A DNA stretch of 47,287 nt from Oligoflexia bacterium (GTDB taxonomy: Bacteria > Bdellovibrionota > UBA1018). The notes under the pieces were generated by a model. It was given only the letters and a program-made list of their open reading frames with translations. It searched no databases and was not told where the DNA came from. How positions within the stretch are numbered: the first letter of the stretch is position 1; each line of letters opens with the position of its first letter. The stretch lies in contig CAIUGE010000025.1 in the NCBI GenBank assembly GCA_903898645.1, forward strand, positions 1 to 47,287, written 5' to 3'. The translations under genes and the position numbers were made by a program. This document shows, in pieces, positions 12,303 to 21,546 of this stretch.

Positions 12303-12932
12303 TTAGGGCCGCACTATTGCCAGAGCATGCTGTTCAAGTTGGCGCACAAGATCACGCACAGCTAAGGCTCTGTGAGAAATCACATGCTTTTCAACGCCCA
12401 TTTCAGCCAAAGTCTTTTGGGACCCATTAGGCATAAAAATCGGGTCGTAACCAAAACCATCACGTCCACGTCTTTCTTCTGTAATAGAACCCTCGAGAAC
12501 GCCACGTGCAAGCACCTCGACACCCTCAACCATAAAAACAAGCGCACAGACAAAACGCGCAAAGCGATCGGTTTTGTCAGCCATCGCAGCTAAAAGCTTG
12601 GCACAGTTTGCATCAGACTGCGACTGCCCAGGCTGAGCAACAGCATAGCGATTCGACTTCACACCAGGACGCATATCTAGAGCCCGCACTTCTAATCCTG
12701 AATCATCAGAGAGAACAGGGTAATGTGCACACATACTCACAAGACGTGCTTTAGCTAAGGCATTTTCTTCATAGGTCTGGAAAACTTCAACATGCTGAAT
12801 CTTATCCGCATTACGGACAAAGTCAGAGGCCATCGAAAGCTCTCCAAAACCAGTACCCGAAAAAAGATACGTAAACTCTTCAAATTTTGCACGATTTTGT
12901 GATGCTAGCAAAATCTGACGGGTTGCTCGCAT
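12303..12932 (-). CDS. rdgB: Non-canonical purine NTP pyrophosphatase (RdgB/HAM1)
   Basis: Hydrolyses dITP, dITP-like and XTP nucleotides to monophosphates, keeping deaminated purines out of DNA. 209 residues, normal length. Motifs in order: LLASQNRAKFEEF at the N-terminus (substrate loop), EENALAKARLV, the metal-binding DDSGLEVRALDMRPGVKS, GFGYDPIF and the C-terminal SHRALA. It starts two bases after the rpmB stop, so the two are probably one transcript. The ribosome site is weak, which fits re-initiation after rpmB. Confidence 0.95.
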   Translation of the reverse strand: MRATRQILLASQNRAKFEEFTYLFSGTGFGELSMASDFVRNADKIQHVEVFQTYEENALAKARLVSMCAHYPVLSDDSGLEVRALDMRPGVKSNRYAVAQPGQSQSDANCAKLLAAMADKTDRFARFVCALVFMVEGVEVLARGVLEGSITEERRGRDGFGYDPIFMPNGSQKTLAEMGVEKHVISHRALAVRDLVRQLEQHALAIVRP

Positions 12933-12934
12933 CG

Positions 12935-13150
12935 TTAGGACACCGCGCTATACTGACGCTTAATAGGCCGCACGATTTTGCCTGACCGAATGCAACGTGT
13001 ACAAACACGCACAGTCTGTGTCACGCCGGCAACGACTGCCTTCATGCGCTTGAGATTAGGCAGCCATCTCGTCCGAGTCTTAATATTTGAGTGAGATACC
13101 AGGTTACCTGTTGTTGGACCCTTTTTGCACATTTCACATACGCGCGCCAT
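12935..13150 (-). CDS. rpmB: 50S ribosomal protein L28
   Basis: 71 residues, the short form of L28. It starts MARVCEMCKKGPTTGN and contains VSHSNIKTRTRWLPNLKR, the family core. Two CxxC pairs (CEMC and CTRC) are present, so this is a zinc-binding (C+) version. A strong ribosome site AAGGAG lies 7 bases before ATG, and a promoter overlaps the end of the upstream gene. Confidence 0.97.
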   Translation of the reverse strand: MARVCEMCKKGPTTGNLVSHSNIKTRTRWLPNLKRMKAVVAGVTQTVRVCTRCIRSGKIVRPIKRQYSAVS

Positions 13151-13179
13151 GACGGAACTCCTTTATAACGTAAAAATCC

Positions 13180-13208
13180 CTTATATGTCTTTTTTCTCCA
13201 ATGATCAA
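13180..13208 (-). promoter_or_regulatory. Sigma-70-type promoter for rpmB-rdgB
   Basis: On the minus strand TTGATC (13203-13208) and TATAAG (13180-13185) are 17 bases apart. The -35 box overlaps the stop codon of the upstream gene, so rpmB can be expressed apart from the maeB operon. The -10 lies about 30 bases before the rpmB ATG. Confidence 0.5.
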
Positions 13209-13933
13209 CGATTTTTCCACTTTTCCAGCATTTCACAAAATCCAGCCAACCATTTTCTCGAAGCAGCCTTCTTAACCTTAGGAGTATCACTCTGCCCTAC
13301 GCACCCTTCCATCATTTTTTCAAATTCAGCCACCCTGCCCTGAAGGTACTCAGGATTTTCTCGCTGAATTTTTTGAAGATAAGGAACAAAACTACCTACA
13401 GTCTTCCGAAGAGCTCCTGCCGCTTGACGCACAAAGAATCGCGAACCGGGCCTACCAGGCTTCACAGCGCTCTTATACACGAGAATCGACTCCCCCTCCC
13501 CTGCAGAGTAGAATGTCGCACTTCCTTGAGAGGCCTTGATTGTATCGGCTCGCACAAGCCTCCAAGAAACCCTACAACTTGCATCATCACACGCAACCCG
13601 ATCTTCCATAGTGTAGTTTTCTTCCCCAAGCGTCAAAGGCAATCGTAATCGATAGTCCACTTGGCGTGTTTGACTGTCTACCACTTGTGAGACACAAGCC
13701 ATCTCTACATCAGGAAAACACCGGGGGTGCGCCTCATAATCAGTAAACAAAGCAGCTGCATGACGAAAATCCTCAGGGACTTTGCAAATGATTGTCTCCT
13801 CCGGCCAGACAGATCCAGGATTCGGCACAGACCTTGTCACTTGGCCTGTAGCTAAGAACTTAGCCTTCTCCTCAGGAGTCATCTCATCAATAATACCAGC
13901 AAAGGCAGATAGACACAGTAGCACTCCAACCAT
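13205..13933 (-). CDS. Exported START/SRPBCC-like lipid-binding-fold protein
   Basis: 242 residues. A short signal peptide (MVGVLLCLSAFAG) precedes a region that looks like the SRPBCC/polyketide-cyclase fold: VPEDFRHAAALFTDYEAHPRCFPDVEMA is the usual first helix-strand, followed by alternating strands (YRLRLPLTLG, YTMEDRVAC, CRVSWRLVRAD) and a long C-terminal helix (FFVRQAAGALRKTVGSFV). Such folds bind lipids or other hydrophobic ligands. Four Cys in the mature part may form disulfides. I chose ATG 13933, which follows a run of nine G by four bases; TTG 13951 is in frame but would put the run inside the coding sequence. It lies 25 bases after maeB. Fold call is from sequence layout only. Confidence 0.65.
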   Translation of the reverse strand: MVGVLLCLSAFAGIIDEMTPEEKAKFLATGQVTRSVPNPGSVWPEETIICKVPEDFRHAAALFTDYEAHPRCFPDVEMACVSQVVDSQTRQVDYRLRLPLTLGEENYTMEDRVACDDASCRVSWRLVRADTIKASQGSATFYSAGEGESILVYKSAVKPGRPGSRFFVRQAAGALRKTVGSFVPYLQKIQRENPEYLQGRVAEFEKMMEGCVGQSDTPKVKKAASRKWLAGFCEMLEKWKNR

Positions 13934-13937
13934 CACA

Positions 13938-13946
13938 CCCCCCCCC
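13938..13946 (-). repeat. Nine-G homopolymer at the ribosome binding site
   Basis: Nine C on the plus strand, nine G on the coding strand, placed four bases before the chosen ATG. The tract itself serves as the purine-rich ribosome site, so changes in its length would alter spacing and translation. If the true start is TTG 13951, length changes would instead shift the reading frame. Confidence 0.6.
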
Positions 13947-13958
13947 TTCAAAGCCGCA

Positions 13959-16244
13959 CTAACTTTTCAACCTATGCTGCACTTCCATAGCTGTGATAAC
14001 AGCCATATTAACCACATCATTCACATCGGAGTTTTGCTGTAAAACCGCTACCGGCCGATTCATCCCAACAAGGATTGGCCCTATAGCTTCTGCACCCCCA
14101 AGTCTCGATAAGAGCTTGTAGGCGATATTCCCTGACTGCAAGTCAGGGAATATCAAAATATTTGCATCCCCGGGTACTGCATTGAACGGGAAGCTCTCCA
14201 ACGAATTCTCAGGCATCACCGCTGTATCAGCCTGCATCTCCCCATCAATAATCAACGATGGCTTCAATTCTTTTACTATCCGCGTTGCCTCTTTCATCTT
14301 CAGTGCAGCAGGATGTGAACTTGAACCAAAGTTCGAGAACGAAAGCATTGCCACACGTGGCTCTTCATGCATAAAACTCCGTGCCAAATCTGCCGTCTCA
14401 AGCGCAATCTGCGCAAGCTCCGCTGCCTGAGGATCAATATTGACCGTCGTATCTGCAAACCACAGCACACGTTTTTTAAAGACCAACATATAAATCCCAG
14501 CTAAGCGCATCCCAGGCTTTGCCCCAATAACCTGAATGGCAGGACGCAATGTGTCAGGATAACTTTGAGTCAAGCCGTTAATAAGGCCATCTGCATGGTG
14601 AGACGCTACCATCATAGAACCAAAATAATTGGTCTGCCGCATCAACTGCCGAGCACCCGCAGCCGTGAGCCCCTTACGTTCACGCGCTGCAAAAAATCGA
14701 TGCGCATAGTCTTGAAAAAACTCATTCCGAGAAGGACGAATGACTTTGACCCCGCGGAGTGCCTCAGTCAACCCAAGCTTTTCGATACGTTCAGCAATAA
14801 GGACGTCGTTACCCAATAAAATAGGCTCAGCAATACCCTCCTCACGTATGATCTGTGCTGCTCGCAAAATCTTTACATTATCCCCTTCAGGAAACACCAA
14901 AGTAATCTTCTCATTCCGAGTCTTCACGCCATCTTTGATCTTATTTTTAATGCCACGCATCACAGTATACGTTGAGCCCAAAAGTCTCTCTAACTGCTCA
15001 CGGTACTGCACCATTTCTACATTGCGGCGAGCCACACCTGAATCCATTGCAGCCTGCGCCACAGCTGGCGCTACCCACAAAAGAACCCGACTATCAAAAG
15101 GCTTCGGAATCAAATACTCACGGCCAAAACGAAAGCGCTGACCACCATAGGCTCGAGAGACACTTTCTGGCACATCTTCCTTTGCAAGCGATGCAAGCGC
15201 CTTGACTGCCGCCATCTTCATTGCTTCATTGATGCTCGTCGCCTGCGTATCAAGCGCCCCACGGAAAATAAAAGGAAACCCAAGGACATTATTGACCTGA
15301 TTTGGATAATCAGAACGCCCCGTTGCCATAATCGCATCTGGTCGCACTTCTAAAACTTCTTCCGGCGTTACTTCAGGATCAGGATTCGCCATTGCAAAAA
15401 TAATAGGGTCTTTGGCCATACGCTTGACCATTGCACCTGTAATCCCACCTTTGACCGACACCCCAACAAATGCATCCGCATCTACCAAAGCTTCTGCAAT
15501 CGTCCTCGCCTCTGTATCACGCGCAAATCGCTCTTTATAGGGGTTCATACCTTCAGTACGCCCCTTATAGATCACGCCCTTAGAATCACACATAAAAAGA
15601 TTCTTGAGCTGCACACCCAAGTTCACATAGAGGTTTGCACACGCAATAGCTGCCGCACCGCCTCCACAAAAAACGACACGCACCTGCGCAATATCCTTCC
15701 CCACAACCTCAATAGCACTCAAAAAAGCTGCAGCACTGATAACAGCCGTCCCATGCTGATCATCATGGAATACAGGTATCTTCAGCTTCTTCTTGAGCTC
15801 TTCTTCAATATAAAAACACTCAGGCGCCTTGATATCCTCAAGGTTGATACCCCCAAAAGTTGGCTCCAACATCTCACAAGCCGCTATCACCTGATCAGGC
15901 GTCTTGGCCGCAAGCTCGATATCAAAAACATCGATATCCGCAAACTTTTTAAATAAGACACCCTTGCCCTCCATCACAGGCTTGGCTGCAAGTGGCCCAA
16001 TGTTACCCAGACCCAAAACAGCGGTCCCATTGGTCACAACAGCAATCAGGTTGCCCTTCGCCGTATACTCGTAGACAGACTCAGGCCTTTCAACGATCTC
16101 CCGACATGGCTCAGCCACGCCTGGCGAATACGCCAACGAGAGATCATGTTGCGTTGTAACATTTTTTGATGCAACGACCTCTATCTTACCTTTACGTCCA
16201 CGAGAATGGTAGTCGAGCGCTTCTTGTACCTGTGTGTCTTTCAT
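13959..16244 (-). CDS. maeB: NADP-dependent malic enzyme with phosphotransacetylase-like C-terminus
   Basis: Decarboxylates malate to pyruvate with NADP+. About 761 residues, the large MaeB type. The malic domain shows [42 protein letters not shown] and [12 protein letters not shown] (metal and substrate contacts), then the NADP Rossmann motif [10 protein letters not shown]. The C-terminal ~330 residues ([19 protein letters not shown] onward) are homologous to phosphotransacetylase and usually regulate through acetyl-CoA rather than catalyse. I chose ATG 16244 ([19 protein letters not shown]), which matches the usual family start; ATG 16301 and 16313 would add 19-23 residues. It heads a minus-strand unit with the START-like gene. 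Confidence 0.95.
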   Translation of the reverse strand: MKDTQVQEALDYHSRGRKGKIEVVASKNVTTQHDLSLAYSPGVAEPCREIVERPESVYEYTAKGNLIAVVTNGTAVLGLGNIGPLAAKPVMEGKGVLFKKFADIDVFDIELAAKTPDQVIAACEMLEPTFGGINLEDIKAPECFYIEEELKKKLKIPVFHDDQHGTAVISAAAFLSAIEVVGKDIAQVRVVFCGGGAAAIACANLYVNLGVQLKNLFMCDSKGVIYKGRTEGMNPYKERFARDTEARTIAEALVDADAFVGVSVKGGITGAMVKRMAKDPIIFAMANPDPEVTPEEVLEVRPDAIMATGRSDYPNQVNNVLGFPFIFRGALDTQATSINEAMKMAAVKALASLAKEDVPESVSRAYGGQRFRFGREYLIPKPFDSRVLLWVAPAVAQAAMDSGVARRNVEMVQYREQLERLLGSTYTVMRGIKNKIKDGVKTRNEKITLVFPEGDNVKILRAAQIIREEGIAEPILLGNDVLIAERIEKLGLTEALRGVKVIRPSRNEFFQDYAHRFFAARERKGLTAAGARQLMRQTNYFGSMMVASHHADGLINGLTQSYPDTLRPAIQVIGAKPGMRLAGIYMLVFKKRVLWFADTTVNIDPQAAELAQIALETADLARSFMHEEPRVAMLSFSNFGSSSHPAALKMKEATRIVKELKPSLIIDGEMQADTAVMPENSLESFPFNAVPGDANILIFPDLQSGNIAYKLLSRLGGAEAIGPILVGMNRPVAVLQQNSDVNDVVNMAVITAMEVQHRLKS

Positions 16245-16371
16245 AGGCCCAAGGCTATCTTGATACTTCAAGATTCGCAAGTGGAGTCTCGAGACGATCA
16301 TGATGCGTTGCATTACTCTCTCTTAGTCCAGTTGCAGAATAACGAACTCCAAGCTCTCTTTTGAACACACA

Positions 16372-19300
16372 ATGTCCGAGAAGACATCAATGTCTTTGAA
16401 AATGCTTTTCATCATTTTTCAACTCTCTTGCCTCAGCCTTCCAGCTTATGCGGCTCCAGAATGTCAGAAGCATACATTCAAACTGTCTGCTATCATCGCA
16501 ACTTTTAAGGACACCCCGCCACAACTCAAAGATCTATCTAGTTACATGAAACATATAACAGAAAAAGAACATCACCCTGAGCGCATCGTTCACACACAAC
16601 AACAGATCCTGCGATTAAGTAGTTACCAATTCGATAAACAACACCGACCGCGAGAACTCATTGTGAACGCCATCGACGCCTACGCTCGAGCAAATGATCC
16701 GAAAAAGGACAACATAGTTTCCATTACATCAGCAAAAGAAACACTCACCATCAAAGATACCGGACCAGGCATGACATTAGCAAATATCTTTAATGATCTC
16801 TTGGTACCCAATCGCTCTCAAAATATCGGACTACTTGATCCAGAAAACGCCACAAAGGGCGTGACAGGAAAATTTGGTCAAGGATTTTTCTCCATCTTGT
16901 CCTATCTTCAAGAACAAGACGACTCCATAACTCTTGAGACACAAAATAAGGAATCGAAAATAAAGCTCCATTTTTACAAAAAAGACAATGAGATCCACAT
17001 AGGCATAGAAGAAATAGAGAATCGTGATTCAACAGGAACAACAATAACTATACACTCCTCAGATCTCGAAGAATCCGAAGTTCAAGAAACCATCCGGGAT
17101 ACATTCAAATTTAACAATAACGCAAAAATACTACTCAATGACAAAAACATTCACGCAAAAGACGACATAACGACACTGACGATCGGAGAACATAACCATA
17201 CTGGCTTCATTCGGATCATCGACAAAGACAAGCCTTCACAAGGGTCTGGCACACTCTACCTCCTTGTCAATGGAGTGCAAATCCAAAAAATGCATCATCA
17301 AGGCATCAATATATACAAAAATATGGTCATTGACCTCCCTGCCACAGTAGCGCTTACCCCAGACCGCGGCACATTCAACTCAAAAGATCCAGAAATTAAT
17401 GCATTCCTAGAAAATGCCCTTCATTCCATCGCAAACAGAAAAGACGGCACAACAATCATGAACACTCTTTATCCTTTTATTAAAAATACCAAGATACAAA
17501 TAGCACCCGACAAGTATCAATTGTCACAAAAAGTCGCGCCAGCAATACCCTTATTCAAAGACAGTGAGTACATCAATGGAGAAAAGATTCAATTACTACA
17601 CCCTGAATTATTTTACTCCAGCTCACGACTGTCAACAGTTCGTAGCCTCACGGACGATTATATCGAAATCTTCAAAGCTCCACTGATAACTACGATAAAA
17701 ATATTTGAAGAAAAAGAACGCAGACCTATCCTTCTTGTACCAGACTCAACAGATGTAAATTCTGCATTATTTCGAAGAATACTAAACAACATTCAAACAG
17801 AAAGGGCTCTACTTGACCCAAAGGATCGGGAGCCATGGGTAACGCCACACTTACATAGTTATTCCAAAAAAACAGCAGCAACAGTGGCGACAGCAGTGCC
17901 AAAAAAAGATACATTTTTTACACCTTTGAACAAAATTTCTTTTTATCTCGAATGGGCCAAATGTGGTTCAATTATTTTTAACGACCAATTCCCTATGGCT
18001 CAAAAAATATACAAAAAAGCCAAGGAAATAGCTCCAGAATCTCAAGATCTAGAAGCATCCATTGAATACATAATACTTAGAATAAGAAAAAAAGAAAAAT
18101 CATTCTCATGTGTACCATTACCTCACCTAAGTGTAACTAAGACCATCACAGGCACCCCTCACCACACCTCACCAACCATCGGCAATCCAATAGTGCTAGC
18201 ACAGGATGTCGCTTCAGCATCTTTAAACGCACTTCATACTCTCGAATACCCAGAAGAAGAATTGCAATTGCTGCACTTTATGTGCAATATGAAAAAATTC
18301 TTTTCCGTCAATACGCGTATCTACGACTCGATGTTAGAAGAGTTTATAGATATAGAAGAAAAATCACTTTTAAATAAAAGAATGCATCAGTTGCAAGAAC
18401 TCATTAGCTTCATAGGCACACCTAGTGCAATTACTTCTCGATCACACCTCCAGCAACATTATTATTCGTCACTCATCAACATACAGCGCAACAAATTGTC
18501 GTTAGACTATAGCCCTGACTCTATAAAGAATTTCTTTGATTGTATAGACTCATCGACATCTCCTATTACCCATCAAGCATGGAAGAACATTAAGATGTTG
18601 GAACTTGATTGCAGCATCACAAAAACGCCTCCATTTATAAAAGCAGAAATTATTTCAACAAAAAAAGAATTTGATGCTGAATCTGCAGAAAAATTAAAAA
18701 AAATAATTAAATTTTTTGTTAATTCAAGATTTCGCGGTATAGATACCTATGCTCAAAAATACTTCTATTTTATTTTTGAAAAAATAATAAAAAAAACCCT
18801 ATCAGATACAGATGTCGCACTGATAGAGAAACTAGGATCTGAGTTTTATAAAACTATCAGAATAGAATGCCATTCTGCACCAGAGTGCTACAATAAGTAC
18901 ATTTCTCAAAACGTCTTTTCACCAGAAACGATACCCTACGTAGCACAACTATTCTTTGGAAAAATAAAACCTCTTCCTGGTAACGAATTCATCAAACAAG
19001 ACGGTACGTTTACACGCATAGTAGACAACCCACGTGTACAAGAAATATTAGGCAATGACAAAAAATTAATAGCAAGTCAATTTGTTATTTCAATAAATCA
19101 AAATAACGATCAAAAATGGTTAGAAGAATGCATTAAAAATGCACTCGAGGCAAATGCATCAAAAATCGACTTCCGCGTTTTTCTCAGAGAAAGAAAAATG
19201 TCTGTAGAAATAGAAGACAATGGCGACGGTCTGCCTGCATCAGAAATGCACACATTTTACATACCAACCCTCAGTACGAAAGAAAAAAAAGAAGGAAACA

Positions 19301-20766
19301 TTAATTTCGGACATGGATTTTTTCAACTTTTTCAATATTTTGACAACGTTGTAGTCGACAGTACACACAACAATAAGACACACCGCATCCATCTTCGATT
19401 AACGAACAATCCATCAAATCCTATAGATTTTTACGAAGAAGAAATTGTGCCGGCATTTCCTCATAGTGGAATTAAAATATCAGCGCAACGATCACAAGAC
19501 TTCGACCCCTACGATGTGGCATTTATGTATGGAAAATTTTTCGCATCCACAGGAGGCCTCTCATCCATAGAGGCAAATTTTAATAATGAAAAAATAGACA
19601 CGAACCTACTGAGCCCTTTCAAAGAAGAGCTTTTAATTCATAAAGACAAAGATTGCAGCACCTACCTCAGTACCTCTCCTGGCGTGTATTTTCACTCTAT
19701 AAAACATAGCGATCAGCTGCCAACAGAGCTCTTCTCAGCTGCGGTCAAAAAGACTTTAACTGACTGTAATCAAACATTGGCCATTAACATTACAGATCCA
19801 AGCATCACGCAAAACGCAGGTCGCACCAACCTGCCAATCACGAAGTACTATGGAAAAATCCAAGAAGGAGCCATAGCTGCTATTATGAGAGATTTCATAA
19901 TAAAAATAAAAGATAATACTTTAGGTAAGTATGACTTTTTTTATGAAATGAAAAGTTTACAAACCGAAAAAAAAGAACCCCTAAATATAAGAAACATAAA
20001 AACAATAGAAGAGAAAGACTTTACATATGCCCTCATTAATACACCTCTATACAAGTCGACCCACTCTTTAATTGACATTAAAGAGCTTATTAAAAATATC
20101 CTTACAGAAAAAGGAATGATCGATACATATGGAAGATACACCCTCAAAAAAGTCGATGAAGACACGTGGAAGACCATAAAGCACACTTTACAATCAAAAA
20201 CCAACTTAAAAGAAGAAATTCTGCAGATTGTGCAGAGATTCGAGAGTGAAATAAATAGACATATTGAATCAATGCTGCAACAAAAAAATACTGACATTGC
20301 CCCGTTGACTGGTAGCAAGCACTATTTGTCTGATATCGAAATAGATAACGAGCAAAAAGCAACTCATTTGCACAAGCTGAGAAACTGGATGACATCAGCA
20401 GCTGTACATTTTTACAACAAAACAATTAACATGAATTTCTATAAAGCAGCCGACAGCTCGCAGGCACATGCTTATAAGGGGGGCAACATTATTGGCATCA
20501 ATTTACTCAATGGCCCTCTCGAAATATTTGAAACACTCGAAAAAGCCTGCCACAGTAAAGACCTTCAGGCACAAGAAAAAATAAACATCGCTCTCCACGT
20601 CCTCCTGACGCATGAGCTCGTCCATCTTGATGAACATCCCGATCAAGCAACTCATGATAAAGAATTTTTCGATAAGCAAGCAGATAAACTCATGCATATT
20701 GTATACAATGCCAAACTTTTTCAGAGCACACTGTGCACACAGTTCCTGCCATCTCCGCAGCCATAA
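16372..20766 (+). CDS. Exported tandem GHKL-ATPase protein with C-terminal HExxH metallopeptidase-like domain
   Basis: 1464 residues; I know no named family with this layout. A signal peptide (KMLFIIFQLSCLSLPAYA) ends near residue 27; ATG 16390 is an alternative start. GHKL module 1, about 75-390: N-box E95-x3-N99-x2-D102, DTGPG at 129-133, GKFGQGF at 166-172, a TGTTITI strand, then a transducer-like part ending LTPDRGT. A helical linker follows, about 400-890. GHKL module 2, about 900-1200: E919-x3-N923 with Glu at 926, DNGDG at 949-953, NFGHGF at 978-983, and an equivalent QNAGRTN element. Near the C-terminus is HELVHLDEH (1414-1422), a zincin signature with a possible third His ligand. Both ATP sites look intact, odd for a protein leaving the cytosol, where ATP is absent. 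The 18.6-20.3 kb part is clearly A+T-rich. It is a lone gene, divergent from maeB. A secreted effector or a chaperone-protease are possibilities, both unproven. Confidence 0.85.
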   Translation: MSEKTSMSLKMLFIIFQLSCLSLPAYAAPECQKHTFKLSAIIATFKDTPPQLKDLSSYMKHITEKEHHPERIVHTQQQILRLSSYQFDKQHRPRELIVNAIDAYARANDPKKDNIVSITSAKETLTIKDTGPGMTLANIFNDLLVPNRSQNIGLLDPENATKGVTGKFGQGFFSILSYLQEQDDSITLETQNKESKIKLHFYKKDNEIHIGIEEIENRDSTGTTITIHSSDLEESEVQETIRDTFKFNNNAKILLNDKNIHAKDDITTLTIGEHNHTGFIRIIDKDKPSQGSGTLYLLVNGVQIQKMHHQGINIYKNMVIDLPATVALTPDRGTFNSKDPEINAFLENALHSIANRKDGTTIMNTLYPFIKNTKIQIAPDKYQLSQKVAPAIPLFKDSEYINGEKIQLLHPELFYSSSRLSTVRSLTDDYIEIFKAPLITTIKIFEEKERRPILLVPDSTDVNSALFRRILNNIQTERALLDPKDREPWVTPHLHSYSKKTAATVATAVPKKDTFFTPLNKISFYLEWAKCGSIIFNDQFPMAQKIYKKAKEIAPESQDLEASIEYIILRIRKKEKSFSCVPLPHLSVTKTITGTPHHTSPTIGNPIVLAQDVASASLNALHTLEYPEEELQLLHFMCNMKKFFSVNTRIYDSMLEEFIDIEEKSLLNKRMHQLQELISFIGTPSAITSRSHLQQHYYSSLINIQRNKLSLDYSPDSIKNFFDCIDSSTSPITHQAWKNIKMLELDCSITKTPPFIKAEIISTKKEFDAESAEKLKKIIKFFVNSRFRGIDTYAQKYFYFIFEKIIKKTLSDTDVALIEKLGSEFYKTIRIECHSAPECYNKYISQNVFSPETIPYVAQLFFGKIKPLPGNEFIKQDGTFTRIVDNPRVQEILGNDKKLIASQFVISINQNNDQKWLEECIKNALEANASKIDFRVFLRERKMSVEIEDNGDGLPASEMHTFYIPTLSTKEKKEGNINFGHGFFQLFQYFDNVVVDSTHNNKTHRIHLRLTNNPSNPIDFYEEEIVPAFPHSGIKISAQRSQDFDPYDVAFMYGKFFASTGGLSSIEANFNNEKIDTNLLSPFKEELLIHKDKDCSTYLSTSPGVYFHSIKHSDQLPTELFSAAVKKTLTDCNQTLAINITDPSITQNAGRTNLPITKYYGKIQEGAIAAIMRDFIIKIKDNTLGKYDFFYEMKSLQTEKKEPLNIRNIKTIEEKDFTYALINTPLYKSTHSLIDIKELIKNILTEKGMIDTYGRYTLKKVDEDTWKTIKHTLQSKTNLKEEILQIVQRFESEINRHIESMLQQKNTDIAPLTGSKHYLSDIEIDNEQKATHLHKLRNWMTSAAVHFYNKTINMNFYKAADSSQAHAYKGGNIIGINLLNGPLEIFETLEKACHSKDLQAQEKINIALHVLLTHELVHLDEHPDQATHDKEFFDKQADKLMHIVYNAKLFQSTLCTQFLPSPQP

Positions 20767-20784
20767 AAAAAGCGCTGCGCTTTT
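20765..20784. terminator. Bidirectional rho-independent terminator
   Basis: A perfect hairpin AAAAGCG-CTG-CGCTTTT begins at the stop of the GHKL gene. It is followed by four T on the plus strand and by a run of seven T on the minus strand. It lies between two converging genes and can end transcription from both sides; it looks stronger for the minus strand. Confidence 0.7.
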
Positions 20785-20841
20785 CAGCATCTTCAACTCA
20801 ATGCTTGGATTTTTACACTAACACAACCAAGTCCATTGTAC

Positions 20842-21504
20842 CTACTGACGCTCTTCAAGCTCCGGCTTAGGCTCTGGAGGCCTTTCTTCTTCAGGCGGAG
20901 GCGGCACTTCTGCAGGCGGCGGTTCAACAATGGATGGCGGAGGTGGCGTTTCCGCCGCAGGCCTCCGTGTTATGATTTTCTCTGGGTGGTAGACTATCAT
21001 CTTTGCCTCAGCGGGTGGCGGCAATGATGGCTGGCTTACTCGAACAGGAGATCCTATGCTCGGCTCACGACAAGCGAGCGTTTCTTTCAATTCATGTTTT
21101 ATGGGCATCCAGAGTTTAATACTCCAGGCCACACAAAGAATACTCACACCACTAGCAAAAATCACCCAAGCTTGATTCGGAATTTCTAATCTTACTGATT
21201 GTACCGGCGGAATGTACACTTCTAGAGCTTGAGGGCGAAACGTGTCACTCTTCGATCGCTCTAAAGAATCAAGCAGGCTCTGTGCACCACCAAGCGCAAG
21301 CTGGAGCACATCCATAACACTCATAAAAGGATGTTCATCACTGACTTCAGGAACGCTCTGCCCTTTTTTTAAACTCTCTGATGGCAGGGCGCGCCATGTC
21401 GGGCGAACCACCTTGTCATGGAGCGCTTGAACAAGGGCATCATGTGCGTAGGGCCCATAGAGACGACCCCGCGCAACAATTATCCACTCCTTCGTATCTC
21501 CCAT
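20842..21504 (-). CDS. GYF-like domain, single membrane helix and Pro-rich tail
   Basis: 220 residues. Residues ~6-55 (EWIIVARGRLYGPYAHDALV and on) have the GYF_2 pattern: a Trp strand, the GPY turn, a helix and a return strand. Such domains bind proline-rich peptides or other partners in the cytosol. One membrane helix follows (AWVIFASGVSILCVAWSIKLW, about 118-138). The last ~45 residues are nearly all Pro, Glu and Ala (TPPPPSIVEPPPAEVPPPPE). With no signal peptide, the N-domain is likely cytosolic and the tail periplasmic, a TonB-like layout without a TonB domain. It is 42 bases after pnp. Function unknown; GYF assignment is moderate. Confidence 0.7.
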   Translation of the reverse strand: MGDTKEWIIVARGRLYGPYAHDALVQALHDKVVRPTWRALPSESLKKGQSVPEVSDEHPFMSVMDVLQLALGGAQSLLDSLERSKSDTFRPQALEVYIPPVQSVRLEIPNQAWVIFASGVSILCVAWSIKLWMPIKHELKETLACREPSIGSPVRVSQPSLPPPAEAKMIVYHPEKIITRRPAAETPPPPSIVEPPPAEVPPPPEEERPPEPKPELEERQ

Positions 21505-21546
21505 AGTACTAGGATAACGAAGGATTGAATAAGTTCAATGTATTAT

